A DNA stretch of 64,000 bases from Leeuwenhoekiella sp. (GCA_002708845.1 PAPI01000024.1:248001-312000); one strand, 5' to 3'. Positions 35,028 to 44,957 are shown, counted from the first letter of the stretch. The notes: generated by a model not told the origin, from the sequence alone. Translations and numbers: made by a program.

Positions 35028-35771
35028 TCAATTCCCTTTTCTATTAGAAGATGCTTCGACCGCTTCCTGGGTATTCAACTTATTAATTTCCAAATTATTC
35101 CTTTTTAAAGCTTCATCACCCAAGTTGAAAGCAATGTATTGGGGCGTGACTATGGTTTCCTCATTATACATCTGCGACTTTATTGTGGCTATAGATTGAA
35201 GCGCCACAGAAATAGATGCCGGAGATAAATCGGTTGTCGTAGGAATCAGGTCATTAATCTTTGGTGAAGCAAGGCCAATGACCCGTACCTCAAGTGAACC
35301 GCTTATATTTTTTGAATTGGCCACCAGACTAAACGGGTTGGTAAGATTGATTCCGGCTTTACGTGTTTTCACCTTGGCAACCATACGCACGCCAATCCCT
35401 ATAAGTACTGATTTTGGCTTTCCTTCTTCTTCAGATACTAAGGTTTGCGTTTGTGAAAAATCATAAATGACCTGATAGATTTGATTTTTCGCAGAGATAC
35501 CAATTCCACCTATAGTAAGTCCACCATCTTTTTCAACCTGATATACGGTGACATTTGAAACCAAATTGGGGAAGGAAGAAAGCAAGTTACTGTTATTAGG
35601 TATCGTTGACATAGACCTCACTTCCTGTTTAAGCGTCTCTAAATTCATATAATAGATATCCCCGTCATAATGCTGAGGGACTGCCAAAGCGATATAATCT
35701 GTTGTAAAAAAAGTCTGTCCAGAAATCTGACCCCAAAATGCCAGAAAGATTAGAATTTGTAAGCATCTCAT
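35028..35771 (-). CDS. Exported protein of unknown function
   Basis: The 247-residue product starts MRCLQILIFLAFWGQISGQTFF, a type I signal peptide cleaved near residue 19. The mature part is beta-rich (YIALAVPQHYDGDIYYMNLE, VSNVTVYQVEKDGGLTIGGIGIS, VLIGIGVRMVAKVKTRKAGINLTNPFSLVAN) and ends in a helical, Glu/Asn-rich tail. It has no catalytic motif that I recognise. GVRMVAKVKT followed by LANSxxISG-like strands could belong to a small periplasmic beta-protein. Family unknown. Confidence 0.7.
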   Translation of the reverse strand: MRCLQILIFLAFWGQISGQTFFTTDYIALAVPQHYDGDIYYMNLETLKQEVRSMSTIPNNSNLLSSFPNLVSNVTVYQVEKDGGLTIGGIGISAKNQIYQVIYDFSQTQTLVSEEEGKPKSVLIGIGVRMVAKVKTRKAGINLTNPFSLVANSKNISGSLEVRVIGLASPKINDLIPTTTDLSPASISVALQSIATIKSQMYNEETIVTPQYIAFNLGDEALKRNNLEINKLNTQEAVEASSNRKGN

Positions 35772-35876
35772 AAGTCAAAATGTTTAAAGGTTTAGGTCTG
35801 TAAATCAATTCTTTACAAGTAACTGCCTTTTAATGAGTTATACAAGGGGGATTTGACCTCTTTTTTTACAACCAAA

Positions 35877-35903
35877 AAAAGCAGGCCTCAATGACCTGCT
35901 TTT
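35877..35903 (-). terminator. Intrinsic terminator downstream of the DUF885 gene
   Basis: AAAAGCAGG (35877-35885) pairs perfectly with CCTGCTTTT (35895-35903) around a 9-nt loop; on the minus strand the stem is followed by a run of T. It lies 26 bp beyond the stop of the tilS-dsbD-cocE-DUF885 operon. Confidence 0.88.
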
Positions 35904-35929
35904 AGACTTATTTGAAAATATATCTTCTC

Positions 35930-37756
35930 TTACTCCTTAGAAGCTGCAATATAGTTGTTCACACGATTTTCTAAAACGTCAAGCGGTAGTGCTCCCTGAC
36001 CAAGTATCACCTCGTGAAATTTACGAACGTCAAAGTTTTCGCCCAGCTCATTTTCAGCTTTAATACGCAGTTCAAGAATTTTATTCATTCCAACCTTGTA
36101 AGCTGTCGCCTGACCCGGCATCACAATATGTCGCTCAACCATTTTGATGCAGTCACTTTCAGCATTAGGTGTATTTTCTTTGTAATAGGCAATTCCTTCT
36201 TCACGTGTCCATTTCTTATCATGAATACCCGTGTCTACCACGAGGCGACACGCACGCCACAATTCCATTGCCAGGCGTCCAAAATCGGAATACGGATCGT
36301 CATACATCCCCATTTCTTTCGGTACATATTCACAATACAAGCCCCATCCTTCAATATAGGCGGTATAATAGCCGCCAAACTTGCGAAACTTCGGCAGACC
36401 ATTCAACTCCTGAGCAATAGCTAATTGCATATGATGCCCGGGGATTCCCTCGTGGTACGCCAGTGCCTGCATTTGATATTTTGGCATGGCCTTAATATCA
36501 TACAAATTCGCATAATAAATACCGGGACGCGAACCGTCTGGTGCAGGCGAATTGTAAAAAGCCTTCCCGGCACTTTTTTCCCTAAAAGGTTCTACTTGCT
36601 TGACTACAATTTCTGCCTTAGGCTTGGTTATGAAAAGTTCGTCAAGCCTTCCACGCATTTGATCAATAATCGCTTTTGCTTTGTTTAGATAAGCTTCCCT
36701 CCCGGCATCACTATCTTCATAGTAAAAACGATCGTCAGTACGCATAAACTCAAAGAATTCCTGCAAGGTACCTTCAAAACCGGTTTGCTCCATAATCGCT
36801 TTCATCTCCCCGTGAATACGCGCCACCTCATTAAGCCCAAGTTCATGTATTTCCTCTGCGGTCATATTGGTCGTGGTGGCCTTATTGAGCGCGATCTGAT
36901 AAAACTTATCTCCACGAGGAAATTTCCACGCACCATCATCTGTCGTCGCGCGCTGTTTTTGGTTTTCTACGAAAGCTATTAACTCCGTATATGCCGGTTG
37001 CAGACTATCTACAAGGGCTGCGGTAGCTTCCTGCATTAAAAGATCTTTTTCAGCAGCAGCTATATCAAGCTTATTAATTTTTGATTCAAAATCGGCCAAA
37101 AGCGGCATCTGATCTGATGATTTCTCAAAAGGTCTGCCTTTTAATAAATTCGTACTCGCCTCCAAAACATGATCCAACACAAATCTGGGAGGCACAATGA
37201 GATTACTCTCCCGTATGCCCAATTGATTGCGCAGTTCGGTAAATAAAGGCTTTACATTTTTAATACGGCTGATGTAAGCCTCTGCATCTGCAACGCTGTC
37301 TATACGATGCTTATTGATTAAAAAAGCCGGAACTTCGGCATGTAGACCATACATTTGGTTAACCGGATAATTGTAAAACCGGTATTCATACTCCTCTACA
37401 ATCTGCTCCATATTGCGTTTGTACAGGATATAACTTACCGCAGTAACCGAGTCTAAAGTTTCAGGATCTACCTCGTTTTCCAGATGTTTAAGGCGTTCTT
37501 TTGCGCGATCGAGCTCCTCACTGGTTTGTTTTGATGAAATATCATCCCATTGACCGTAATTTGTTTTCATACCAAGCTCGGTCTGCCACTGTGGAGATTG
37601 CGCGACATCCTCATTAAACTGGGCATCAAACCAATTATTTAGAGCCTTGCTGTTCTGTGCAATTGCTTCCGGTGATACATCATCTGTCTGATTATTTTTA
37701 CAGGATGAACATATCAGGACTAAACTCAATAGGATATAACTAAAACAATATTTCAT
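35930..37756 (-). CDS. DUF885 family exported lipoprotein (putative metallopeptidase)
   Basis: The 608-residue protein has a lipoprotein signal (LICSSC, Cys19) and the DUF885 hallmarks: PAFLINKHRIDSVADAEAYISRI, PGIYYANLYD, YHEGIPGHHMQLAIAQEL (a His-Glu-x-x-Pro-Gly-His-His motif likely to bind zinc), and a C-terminal PGQATAYKVGMNKILELR. Members of the family are thought to be carboxypeptidase-like enzymes. It begins 1 nt after the CocE stop, so it is the last gene of the tilS-dsbD-cocE-DUF885 operon. Pairing with an alpha/beta-hydrolase peptidase suggests periplasmic peptide breakdown. Confidence 0.9.
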   Translation of the reverse strand: MKYCFSYILLSLVLICSSCKNNQTDDVSPEAIAQNSKALNNWFDAQFNEDVAQSPQWQTELGMKTNYGQWDDISSKQTSEELDRAKERLKHLENEVDPETLDSVTAVSYILYKRNMEQIVEEYEYRFYNYPVNQMYGLHAEVPAFLINKHRIDSVADAEAYISRIKNVKPLFTELRNQLGIRESNLIVPPRFVLDHVLEASTNLLKGRPFEKSSDQMPLLADFESKINKLDIAAAEKDLLMQEATAALVDSLQPAYTELIAFVENQKQRATTDDGAWKFPRGDKFYQIALNKATTTNMTAEEIHELGLNEVARIHGEMKAIMEQTGFEGTLQEFFEFMRTDDRFYYEDSDAGREAYLNKAKAIIDQMRGRLDELFITKPKAEIVVKQVEPFREKSAGKAFYNSPAPDGSRPGIYYANLYDIKAMPKYQMQALAYHEGIPGHHMQLAIAQELNGLPKFRKFGGYYTAYIEGWGLYCEYVPKEMGMYDDPYSDFGRLAMELWRACRLVVDTGIHDKKWTREEGIAYYKENTPNAESDCIKMVERHIVMPGQATAYKVGMNKILELRIKAENELGENFDVRKFHEVILGQGALPLDVLENRVNNYIAASKE

Positions 37757-37757
37757 T

Positions 37758-39605
37758 TTAAGATTTTAATACGCTAAACTCAATTTCTGAATCTCCAAAA
37801 ACGGTATGTGTTTCTTTACTGAAATCTTCAGCTTCAGCCTTATAAATATTGGGAACATACTGTTGCGGATTACGGTCTATAAGCGGAAACCAGGTACTTT
37901 GTATCTGTATTTGCAGCTTATGCCCTTTTAAAAACGTATGGTTTATACCTTGTAGTGTAAGCGTAACCGGAGTTTTTTGATTCGGTTTAAAAGCCTTAGG
38001 ATCGCTGAAGCTTTCGCGAAAACGCCCACGCATCACCTCACTGCGCACCATCATATGATAGTTGGCCATCTTAAGATACTTCTGAGTTTCGGGATAGTCA
38101 GGGGCGTCTGATGGGTACACGTCAATTACCTTTACAATCCAGTCTGCCGAAGAACCGGTAGTAGCTACCTGTAGTTTTGCCAGTATCTCACCGCTTAAGG
38201 TCATATCTTCAGTTAATACGGGAGTTTCAAATACCAAAACATCAGGTCTTCGGGCAGCAAAACGCTGATCATCGGTCATATATTTACGTGGAGTAAAGAC
38301 CATTTTGATGTCTTCTGAATACGGTACCGGTTTTGACGGATCGCTTACAAACGAATTGGCATAAGTCGGGTCCGCTTTTTGGGTCAATGTTTGATTTTCG
38401 CCCAAAAAGTAACTTACTTTTTCAGTGGTTGCTGCCGGCCATTCGGTATAACTATCCCATTCTCGGGCACCGGTATCGTACATAGAGGCTTCAGGAAGAT
38501 CTAAATCGCCTTTTCCGTCATTCTTTAGAAAATGATTGAAAAATCGGGTCTCATAATTCTTTTGAAAATCGTCTGAAATTCCATCTCCAAAATACACATT
38601 ACCTATGGCCTGACGCTCATTGGTGCGACTCCAATCGCCGTGACTCCAAGGACCAAAGACCACAATGTTGTAATTATCACTGGTTTCTTCAATCATTCGG
38701 TAGGTGTTAAACGGCCCGTATAAATCTTCGGCATCAAAGAGACCACCTACAACCATCACCGCCGGCTTAATATCCTCCAGATGCTGAATGATTCCGCGAC
38801 TGCGCCAAAACTCATCATAATTAGGATGATCTTTAATCTGCTGCCAGAATACGTTATCATCCTTGTAGTATTCATCCAGATTGGTAAGTGGTCCTGCATC
38901 TAAAAAGAACTGATACTGATCTTCTGATGGCAATTCCGGAAATGAATACCAGGCCTCTGTTGTAGGTTCGGTTTTCATATAACCAAACACAGAAATCGCA
39001 CGCCAGTAGCTCTCTAAAAAGGCGCCATTATGGTGAAAGTCATCAAAAAAGAAATCCCCGATACAGGCCTGTGGAGAAGCCGCTTTAAGCGCCGGATGGC
39101 CACTCAATAGCGAATAGGTGGCATAAAAACCCGGATACGAAATTCCCCAGGTACCCACATTGCCGTTGGTATTGTCTACATTGTTCACCAACCATTCAAT
39201 AGTGTCGTAGGTATCGCTGGCCTCGTCCACCTGGTCCCCGGTTTTGTTAGGGATAAAGGCCCGCATATTGTCGTAAACGCCCTCGCTGTTCCAGCGGCCG
39301 CGCACATCCTGATGCACAAAAATATTGCCTTCCTCAACCAAATACTTATTAGGCCCTATTCTACCCTTAAAAACATCTTCACCATAAGGCGCACAACTGT
39401 AAGGCGTACGCATCATAAGGATGGGATACTCCTGAGATTTATCTTTTGGCGAATAAATGGTGGTATGCAATAAAATACCGTCGCGCATTTTGATTTTGAC
39501 TTCCTGCTTGTCGTAGTGTTCTTTTACATATTCAGGAGTTTGAGCAAACAAGCCACCTGTTATCAAGAGCAGGCCTAAAGCCAGTAAATATCGTAACTGA
39601 TTCAT
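37758..39605 (-). CDS. CocE/NonD family (S15) alpha/beta hydrolase, exported
   Basis: The start is set at 39605 (MNQLRYLLALGLLLITGGLFAQ), a signal peptide; the longer frame starts inside dsbD. The 615-residue protein matches X-Pro dipeptidyl-peptidase S15 / CocE hydrolases: KMRDGILLHTTIYSPKDK, PILMMRTPYS, GTWGISYPGFYATYSLLSG with the nucleophile Ser, PAVMVVGGLFDAED with the Asp region, FGPWSHGDW with the His, and a C-terminal jelly-roll (from about 390; LSGEILAKLQVATTGSSADWIVKVIDVYPS). It could be a prolyl dipeptidase, a glutaryl-type acylase or an ester hydrolase. Confidence 0.9.
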   Translation of the reverse strand: MNQLRYLLALGLLLITGGLFAQTPEYVKEHYDKQEVKIKMRDGILLHTTIYSPKDKSQEYPILMMRTPYSCAPYGEDVFKGRIGPNKYLVEEGNIFVHQDVRGRWNSEGVYDNMRAFIPNKTGDQVDEASDTYDTIEWLVNNVDNTNGNVGTWGISYPGFYATYSLLSGHPALKAASPQACIGDFFFDDFHHNGAFLESYWRAISVFGYMKTEPTTEAWYSFPELPSEDQYQFFLDAGPLTNLDEYYKDDNVFWQQIKDHPNYDEFWRSRGIIQHLEDIKPAVMVVGGLFDAEDLYGPFNTYRMIEETSDNYNIVVFGPWSHGDWSRTNERQAIGNVYFGDGISDDFQKNYETRFFNHFLKNDGKGDLDLPEASMYDTGAREWDSYTEWPAATTEKVSYFLGENQTLTQKADPTYANSFVSDPSKPVPYSEDIKMVFTPRKYMTDDQRFAARRPDVLVFETPVLTEDMTLSGEILAKLQVATTGSSADWIVKVIDVYPSDAPDYPETQKYLKMANYHMMVRSEVMRGRFRESFSDPKAFKPNQKTPVTLTLQGINHTFLKGHKLQIQIQSTWFPLIDRNPQQYVPNIYKAEAEDFSKETHTVFGDSEIEFSVLKS

Positions 39606-39621
39606 AAATTTTCTGTTTAAA

Positions 39622-41634
39622 TTAATTCGTATAAGCACCTATGCCCTCTTCAAGCCAGGCTTCAAATTCGTCAACGTCGGGGGTGTAACCCACCGGTTTA
39701 TTGAGTTCCTTTTCGGTATTGGGATTGAGTAAAACGTAATACGGCTGGGCATTGATCTGGTATTTTTTGATTTGAAAATCGCTCCATTTAGCACCCACGG
39801 TTTGAATGCGTTTTCCGGTGGTTTCACTTACGTACTGTTCGGCTTCCGGTAATTTTTCCTTTAGATCAACAAAAAGAGAGATGAGTACCACATCCTGTTG
39901 AAGTTTCCCAAGAATTTGTGGTTCTCCCCAAACACGCTCTTCCATCTTGCGGCAATTTACGCAGGCCTTTCCTGTAAAATCAAGTAATACGGGTTTGTTT
40001 TCCGCTTTCGCGAAAGCTAAACCGGCTTCATAGTCGGTAAAAGTTACAAGCTGGTAAGGACCTAACTCGGCCTCTTCCGGCAGTTCGCCATCAGGTAATG
40101 CGGTGCCTCCCTTGGTATACCCGACACCATAGGGCGACTCGCTGTAATTCATAGGTGGTGGAAAACCGCTGATGAGTTTCAACGGTGCACCCCAAAGACC
40201 GGGAATTAGATAAATCGTAAAGGCCAAAGTAAAGAGTCCCAGCATCAAACGACCTGTTGATATATGTGGCAACGGAGAATCGTGAGCTGTGGTAAGCTTT
40301 CCAAACAAATACAGGCTCAACCCTATTCCCAGAGCAATCCAGATGGCCAGAAAGACTTCGCGCTCCAGAATATGCGCCTGTAAAACCAAATCGGCATTAG
40401 ACAAAAACTTGAAAGCTAGAGCCAACTCTAGAAAGCCTAAAACTACTTTAACCGAGTTGAGCCATCCACCGGACTTGGGGAGCGAGTTCAACAAACCGGG
40501 AAACAGAGCAAATAAGGCAAAGGGTATGGCAATAGCCAGTGAAAAGCCCAGCATTCCCATTATGGGTGCCAGTCCGCCCTCTGCAGCAGCCTGAACCAGC
40601 AAAGTACCTACAATGGGCCCAGTACAACTAAAGGAAACGATGGCCAATGCCAAAGCCATAAAGAAAATACCGATGATTCCGCCGCGGTCTGCCTTACGGT
40701 CAACCGCATTTGCCCAGGAGTTGGGTAACATAATTTCAAAAGCTCCTAAAAACGAAATGGCAAAAACCACAAGTATCACAAAAAAGACCAGATTAAACCA
40801 AACGTTTGTAGAAAGTGCATTTAGTGCATCTGCACCAAAAATAGCTGTAACCAGCGTACCCAGGAGCACATAAATGACGACGATAAACACCCCATATAAA
40901 ATAGCATTACGCCGACCGGTGGCAAGATTTTTACTCTGTTTGGTAAAAAAGCTTACGGTCATTGGGATCATCGGGAAGACGCAGGGCGTTAGTAAAGCCA
41001 GAAAACCAGAGGCAAAAGCTATAAAAAACAGCGTCCACAGATCTTTCTTTTCTTCCTGTTTGACTACTTCTTTGACCGGTTCAATCTTTTCAACCTCTTT
41101 TTCAACTTCGCTCGCGGTACCAAAGGACTCAAAAGTATTAAAATCGGCTACTACCGTACCCTCCTTATTTTCCAGGTCAAAAACAACATATTTCTCTTCA
41201 TTGATACAGACCTCTTTACAAACCTGATAGGTCAAAATGAGTTTAACCAATTTAGTATTTTCATTGGTCAACGTAATGTCCTGTGTTAGCACAGCCTCAT
41301 CTGAAAAAAAGGTTTCATCCACCTCAAAAATATCGCTGTACACCACTTCGGTTTCGCTTTCTACAGCAGGACCATCTAATGTAAAATCTTCACCGGCTTT
41401 TTGAAATTCTAATTCCAACGGGATAGGCCCAGCCGGATCTGTAAACTGCGAGTAGATATGCCATTCTGGCTCTATCTGTGCCTCCAAAATCAATTGATAG
41501 TGGGTGGCATCCTGTTGTTCCACTTTAGCCTGCCAGGTGGCAGGATTCTGAGTCCCCGAGCCCGGAACAAAACCCTGAGCCTGTAGGGTGATAACTGAAA
41601 AAAACGCAATAAGATAGGTAATGTGCTTAATCAT
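39622..41634 (-). CDS. dsbD: DsbD family protein-disulfide reductase
   Basis: The start is the ATG at 41634 (MIKHITYLIAFFSVITLQAQ); an in-frame TTG 9 nt upstream is less likely. The 670-residue protein has a signal peptide, an N-terminal DsbD-alpha-like domain (DATHYQLILEAQIEPEWHIYSQF, with VCKEVCINE supplying cysteines), eight TM segments with FLALLTPCVFPMIPMT and SFSCTGPIVGTLL cysteines, and a C-terminal thioredoxin-like domain with GKACVNCRKME. It carries reductant across the inner membrane to periplasmic thiol proteins. It overlaps tilS by 8 nt and is followed 16 bp later by cocE. Confidence 0.94.
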   Translation of the reverse strand: MIKHITYLIAFFSVITLQAQGFVPGSGTQNPATWQAKVEQQDATHYQLILEAQIEPEWHIYSQFTDPAGPIPLELEFQKAGEDFTLDGPAVESETEVVYSDIFEVDETFFSDEAVLTQDITLTNENTKLVKLILTYQVCKEVCINEEKYVVFDLENKEGTVVADFNTFESFGTASEVEKEVEKIEPVKEVVKQEEKKDLWTLFFIAFASGFLALLTPCVFPMIPMTVSFFTKQSKNLATGRRNAILYGVFIVVIYVLLGTLVTAIFGADALNALSTNVWFNLVFFVILVVFAISFLGAFEIMLPNSWANAVDRKADRGGIIGIFFMALALAIVSFSCTGPIVGTLLVQAAAEGGLAPIMGMLGFSLAIAIPFALFALFPGLLNSLPKSGGWLNSVKVVLGFLELALAFKFLSNADLVLQAHILEREVFLAIWIALGIGLSLYLFGKLTTAHDSPLPHISTGRLMLGLFTLAFTIYLIPGLWGAPLKLISGFPPPMNYSESPYGVGYTKGGTALPDGELPEEAELGPYQLVTFTDYEAGLAFAKAENKPVLLDFTGKACVNCRKMEERVWGEPQILGKLQQDVVLISLFVDLKEKLPEAEQYVSETTGKRIQTVGAKWSDFQIKKYQINAQPYYVLLNPNTEKELNKPVGYTPDVDEFEAWLEEGIGAYTN

Positions 41635-42943
41635 AATGAGCAATCAATTTTATAAAACGGGTGGTTGCGGGCATAACTTTAAAACGATCGTCGCTGCGCG
41701 CATTGACGACCCAGATGATTTCAGTACCGGAACACACCACCCAAACGGCCTCTTTTTGAACCGTCGAGTATTTTAAATCTTTAAATAGTTTACTAAGTTT
41801 CTTTTTCTTTCCACGCATCCCAAAAGGATAAAACGCATCTCCTTCCTGCCATCTGCGAACGCAAAGCGGAAACTCAAGCAAATCGGCATCAAAAATAGCC
41901 TCGTTTAGGCTACAATCCTCAAATTTTTCGGGCTTTTCTACCTTTAATGTCATTCCCGGTAAAACCGCTTTATCCTGATCTGCTTTCAATAAATACTGCT
42001 GCGTTTCTTCCTGCTTATGTTCGGTTAGAATGAGAACGTTTCGATCTTTAAGCAGGCGGTATTCACCTGAAATCACCTGTTTACCCGGCTGCGCGTCAAG
42101 TAAATCATAGATGTCGTCCCAGGCGGTAAAACCAAAACCCTTTAGCAATTGATACAAAACCGCTTTGGTATTTGGTATTCTCTTGAGTTCGTCAATATTT
42201 AAATCATAGCCTTTAAACGATTCTGTCACAATCTTTGAATAAAGTAGCGTGGTATAATCTTCAAGCAAATCCTGAACGTCCCTAAGATGAGACACTGTGT
42301 TTTGAAATCCGTTTAAAAAGTTTGTGTTGGCATCAGTTAATGCAGGAATGGCTTGATGCCTTAGATGATTGCGCAGGTATTTGTCTGAAGCATTGCTGCT
42401 GTCTTCACGCCAGCTTATACCCTGCTCTTCTGCATAGGTTTTAATTTGCTCACGTGAAAAGTTTAAAAGCGGTCGCACTACCCTTTGATTTGTTTCAGGA
42501 ATTCCGGTTAGTCCGTCAATTCCAGTTCCCCTCCCCAGATTGATGAGAAAGGTTTCCAGATCATCCTGTGCATGGTGAGCCGTAAGAATATATTCAAAAT
42601 TGTGTTGTACACAAAGCTCTTCAAACCAGGCATACCGCAATTCGCGCGCAGCCATTTGGATGGAAATCTTCTGGGAAGATGCATAAGCTTCGGTATCAAA
42701 AGCCTGAACAAAAACTTCTTTAGAAAAGCCCGAAGCCATTTCCGATACGAAAATTGCATCAGCATCGCTTTCGCTTCCGCGCAGCTTGAAATTGCAATGC
42801 GCAATCGCAAAATCCAGCCCGGCTTCCTGACACAAATGAGCAAGCACCGTACTGTCAAGACCACCACTAACCGCAACTAATACGGGTTTGTCTTTCAAAA
42901 ACGAAAACGTGGAATCAATAAGCGTGGTAAAAGCTTTTTTCAT
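41627..42943 (-). CDS. tilS: tRNA(Ile)-lysidine synthase
   Basis: The start is the ATG at 42943 (MKKAFTTLIDSTFSFL). The 438-residue protein has the PP-loop SGGLDST at residues 26-32, the AHCNFKLRGSESDADA signature, YILTAHHAQDDLETFLINLGRGTGIDGLTGI and ISWREDSSNASDKYLRNHLRH, and a C-terminal TilS domain with PLCVRRWQEGDAFYPFGMRGKKKKLSKLF. TilS makes lysidine at position 34 of tRNA-Ile(CAU), which is essential for AUA decoding. It is the first gene of the operon with dsbD. Confidence 0.95.
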   Translation of the reverse strand: MKKAFTTLIDSTFSFLKDKPVLVAVSGGLDSTVLAHLCQEAGLDFAIAHCNFKLRGSESDADAIFVSEMASGFSKEVFVQAFDTEAYASSQKISIQMAARELRYAWFEELCVQHNFEYILTAHHAQDDLETFLINLGRGTGIDGLTGIPETNQRVVRPLLNFSREQIKTYAEEQGISWREDSSNASDKYLRNHLRHQAIPALTDANTNFLNGFQNTVSHLRDVQDLLEDYTTLLYSKIVTESFKGYDLNIDELKRIPNTKAVLYQLLKGFGFTAWDDIYDLLDAQPGKQVISGEYRLLKDRNVLILTEHKQEETQQYLLKADQDKAVLPGMTLKVEKPEKFEDCSLNEAIFDADLLEFPLCVRRWQEGDAFYPFGMRGKKKKLSKLFKDLKYSTVQKEAVWVVCSGTEIIWVVNARSDDRFKVMPATTRFIKLIAHYD

Positions 42944-43096
42944 GGCCCCCAAATATACAATTTTAGCCGGGTGCGATTTTATTTAGCAGTTGGGATTTAT
43001 GCGCTCTAAGTCTAAAGTGGTATTTTTAGCTTTGTAACTCAGGTTACCGGTTGACAGCCCGACGTCAGTTAATTTTACAGTCTTAAACAACGAAAT

Positions 43097-44812
43097 TTGA
43101 AAGCTTACTTCCCCATACTCAACTGGCTACCCCGATATAAACGCACCTATCTTTCCGGAGATATTTCTGCCGGACTTACCGTAGGCATTATGCTTATTCC
43201 TCAAGGTATGGCCTACGCGATGATTGCCGGGCTTCCTCCTGTTTATGGACTTTATGCTGCGCTCATCCCTCAAATCATCTATGCGATTATGGGCACCTCG
43301 CGGCAAATTGCCATAGGACCTGTAGCGATGGACTCGCTTTTGATTGCTTCAGGTTTGGGAGCACTTTCCATTTCGGGGATTGAGAACTACATCGCGATGG
43401 CGATCTTCTTATCCTTATTTATTGGAAGCATACAGATTTTGCTGGGTTTTCTGAAAATGGGTTTTCTGGTTAATTTTCTATCCAGGCCGGTCATCAGTGG
43501 ATTCACTTCAGCCGCAGCGCTGATTATTGGTGTCAGTCAGTTGAAGCATTTACTGGGGATTTCAATAAGTAGTAACAAAACCCTGCCCATTCTTAAACAA
43601 ACTTTCGCGCAGCTAGACCAGATCAATCCACTGGCAGTTATTGTAGGTCTAAGCGGAATTGGCCTTATGCTCCTGCTTAAACGTATACATAGCCAGATCC
43701 CTACCGCAATCGTGGTGGTTATTCTTGGGATTTCTTTGGCCTATTTTACACCCATAACAGATTATGGTCTCCAATTGGTAGGTAAAATACCTGAAGGGCT
43801 TCCGGGATTTCAAATTCCTGAAATTCCCTGGTCTCAGATGGGCCAACTTTTTACGCTTGCGCTGGCTATGGCACTCATCGCGTTTATGGAAGTAGTTTCT
43901 ATAGGTAAAGCCCTTGAAGAAAAGGTAAAAACCAGTACGATGGTTCCTAATCAGGAACTTATCGCGTTGGGTACCGGTAATATCGTAGGGTCTTTGTTTC
44001 AATGTTATCCTACCACGGCAGGTTTTAGCCGTACCGCAGTTAATTTTCAGGCAGGAGCTAAAACAGGCGTGGCGGCATTGATCAGTGCGGCTTTAGTTGG
44101 GCTTACCTTACTCTTTTTAACCCCTGTTTTTTACTATTTGCCCAATGCTATTCTGGCTTCCATAATTATGCTGGCGATCACTAGTCTGATCGATTTAAAA
44201 TACCCGAAAGAACTTTACAAAAATCAAAAAGATGAGTTTATCCTGCTCATCGTTACGTTCCTAATAACCTTATTTGTGGGTATTCAGGAAGGAATTATTT
44301 TGGGTGTATTGTTTTCTTTATTGTTGATGGTATACCGCACCTCAAAACCACATATGGCTGTTCTAGGTCAAATAAAGGATACTACCTATTTTAAAAACGT
44401 AAACCGCTTTGCTACAGATATCATCGAACGCAAGGATATTCTGGTCGTACGTTTTGATGCCCAGCTCTTTTTTGGAAACAAAGATTATTTCTATACCGAG
44501 CTCAATAAGCACATCATGAGCAAAGGACCTCAACTTAAAACCGTAATCGTCAATGCTGAAGCCATTAACTATGTTGACAGCAGCGCGATTTATATATTAA
44601 AACATTTGATTTTAGAGCTTCGCGAAAAAGAAATTCAGCTGATGATTGCAGCAGCCACCGGGCCTACCCGGGATATTCTGTTTAAAACCGGAGTAACCGA
44701 ACTATTGGGACCTGAAAATCTATTTGTAAGGGTTGTTGAAGCGGTAGAGTTTATTGATGGCATTCACCCACGCACCGAAATTGAAGACCGGGTATCGCGG
44801 CAGTCATTTTAA
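43097..44812 (+). CDS. SulP family anion transporter with STAS domain
   Basis: The 571-residue protein has about 11-12 TM segments and the SulP signatures: YLSGDISAGLTVGIMLIPQGMAYAMIAGLPPVYGLYAA, GPVAMDSLL, NFLSRPVISGFTSAAALIIG, and a C-terminal STAS domain with VIVNAEAINYVDSSAIYILKHL. The start must be the TTG at 43097: the N-terminal KAYFPILNWLPRYKR matches the usual pre-TM1 segment, and the first in-frame ATG falls inside TM1. SulP transporters carry sulfate, bicarbonate or other anions; the substrate is not clear here. It is divergent from tilS. Confidence 0.93.
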   Translation: MKAYFPILNWLPRYKRTYLSGDISAGLTVGIMLIPQGMAYAMIAGLPPVYGLYAALIPQIIYAIMGTSRQIAIGPVAMDSLLIASGLGALSISGIENYIAMAIFLSLFIGSIQILLGFLKMGFLVNFLSRPVISGFTSAAALIIGVSQLKHLLGISISSNKTLPILKQTFAQLDQINPLAVIVGLSGIGLMLLLKRIHSQIPTAIVVVILGISLAYFTPITDYGLQLVGKIPEGLPGFQIPEIPWSQMGQLFTLALAMALIAFMEVVSIGKALEEKVKTSTMVPNQELIALGTGNIVGSLFQCYPTTAGFSRTAVNFQAGAKTGVAALISAALVGLTLLFLTPVFYYLPNAILASIIMLAITSLIDLKYPKELYKNQKDEFILLIVTFLITLFVGIQEGIILGVLFSLLLMVYRTSKPHMAVLGQIKDTTYFKNVNRFATDIIERKDILVVRFDAQLFFGNKDYFYTELNKHIMSKGPQLKTVIVNAEAINYVDSSAIYILKHLILELREKEIQLMIAAATGPTRDILFKTGVTELLGPENLFVRVVEAVEFIDGIHPRTEIEDRVSRQSF

Positions 44813-44957
44813 ATTTGGAATTTCTGATTTCTAAAGTTTTGGTCAAAAGTTGAATCGTTATAGGTTTAATCGTTGAATCGTAGTATTCAAATACTTCTTA
44901 CCACTCACCTTTTACTCTTTGTTCTTTGTTCTTACATAAACTAGGTACTCCGAACCC

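Noticed and set aside
42508..42880. Second frames over tilS on both strands
   Set aside because: The tilS frame has all conserved motifs; the others are chance frames.
44813..44957. Short near-repeats TTGAATCG / TTTAATCGTTGAATCG in the gap after the SulP gene
   Set aside because: They are short and low in complexity; no stem, promoter or coding signal can be supported.
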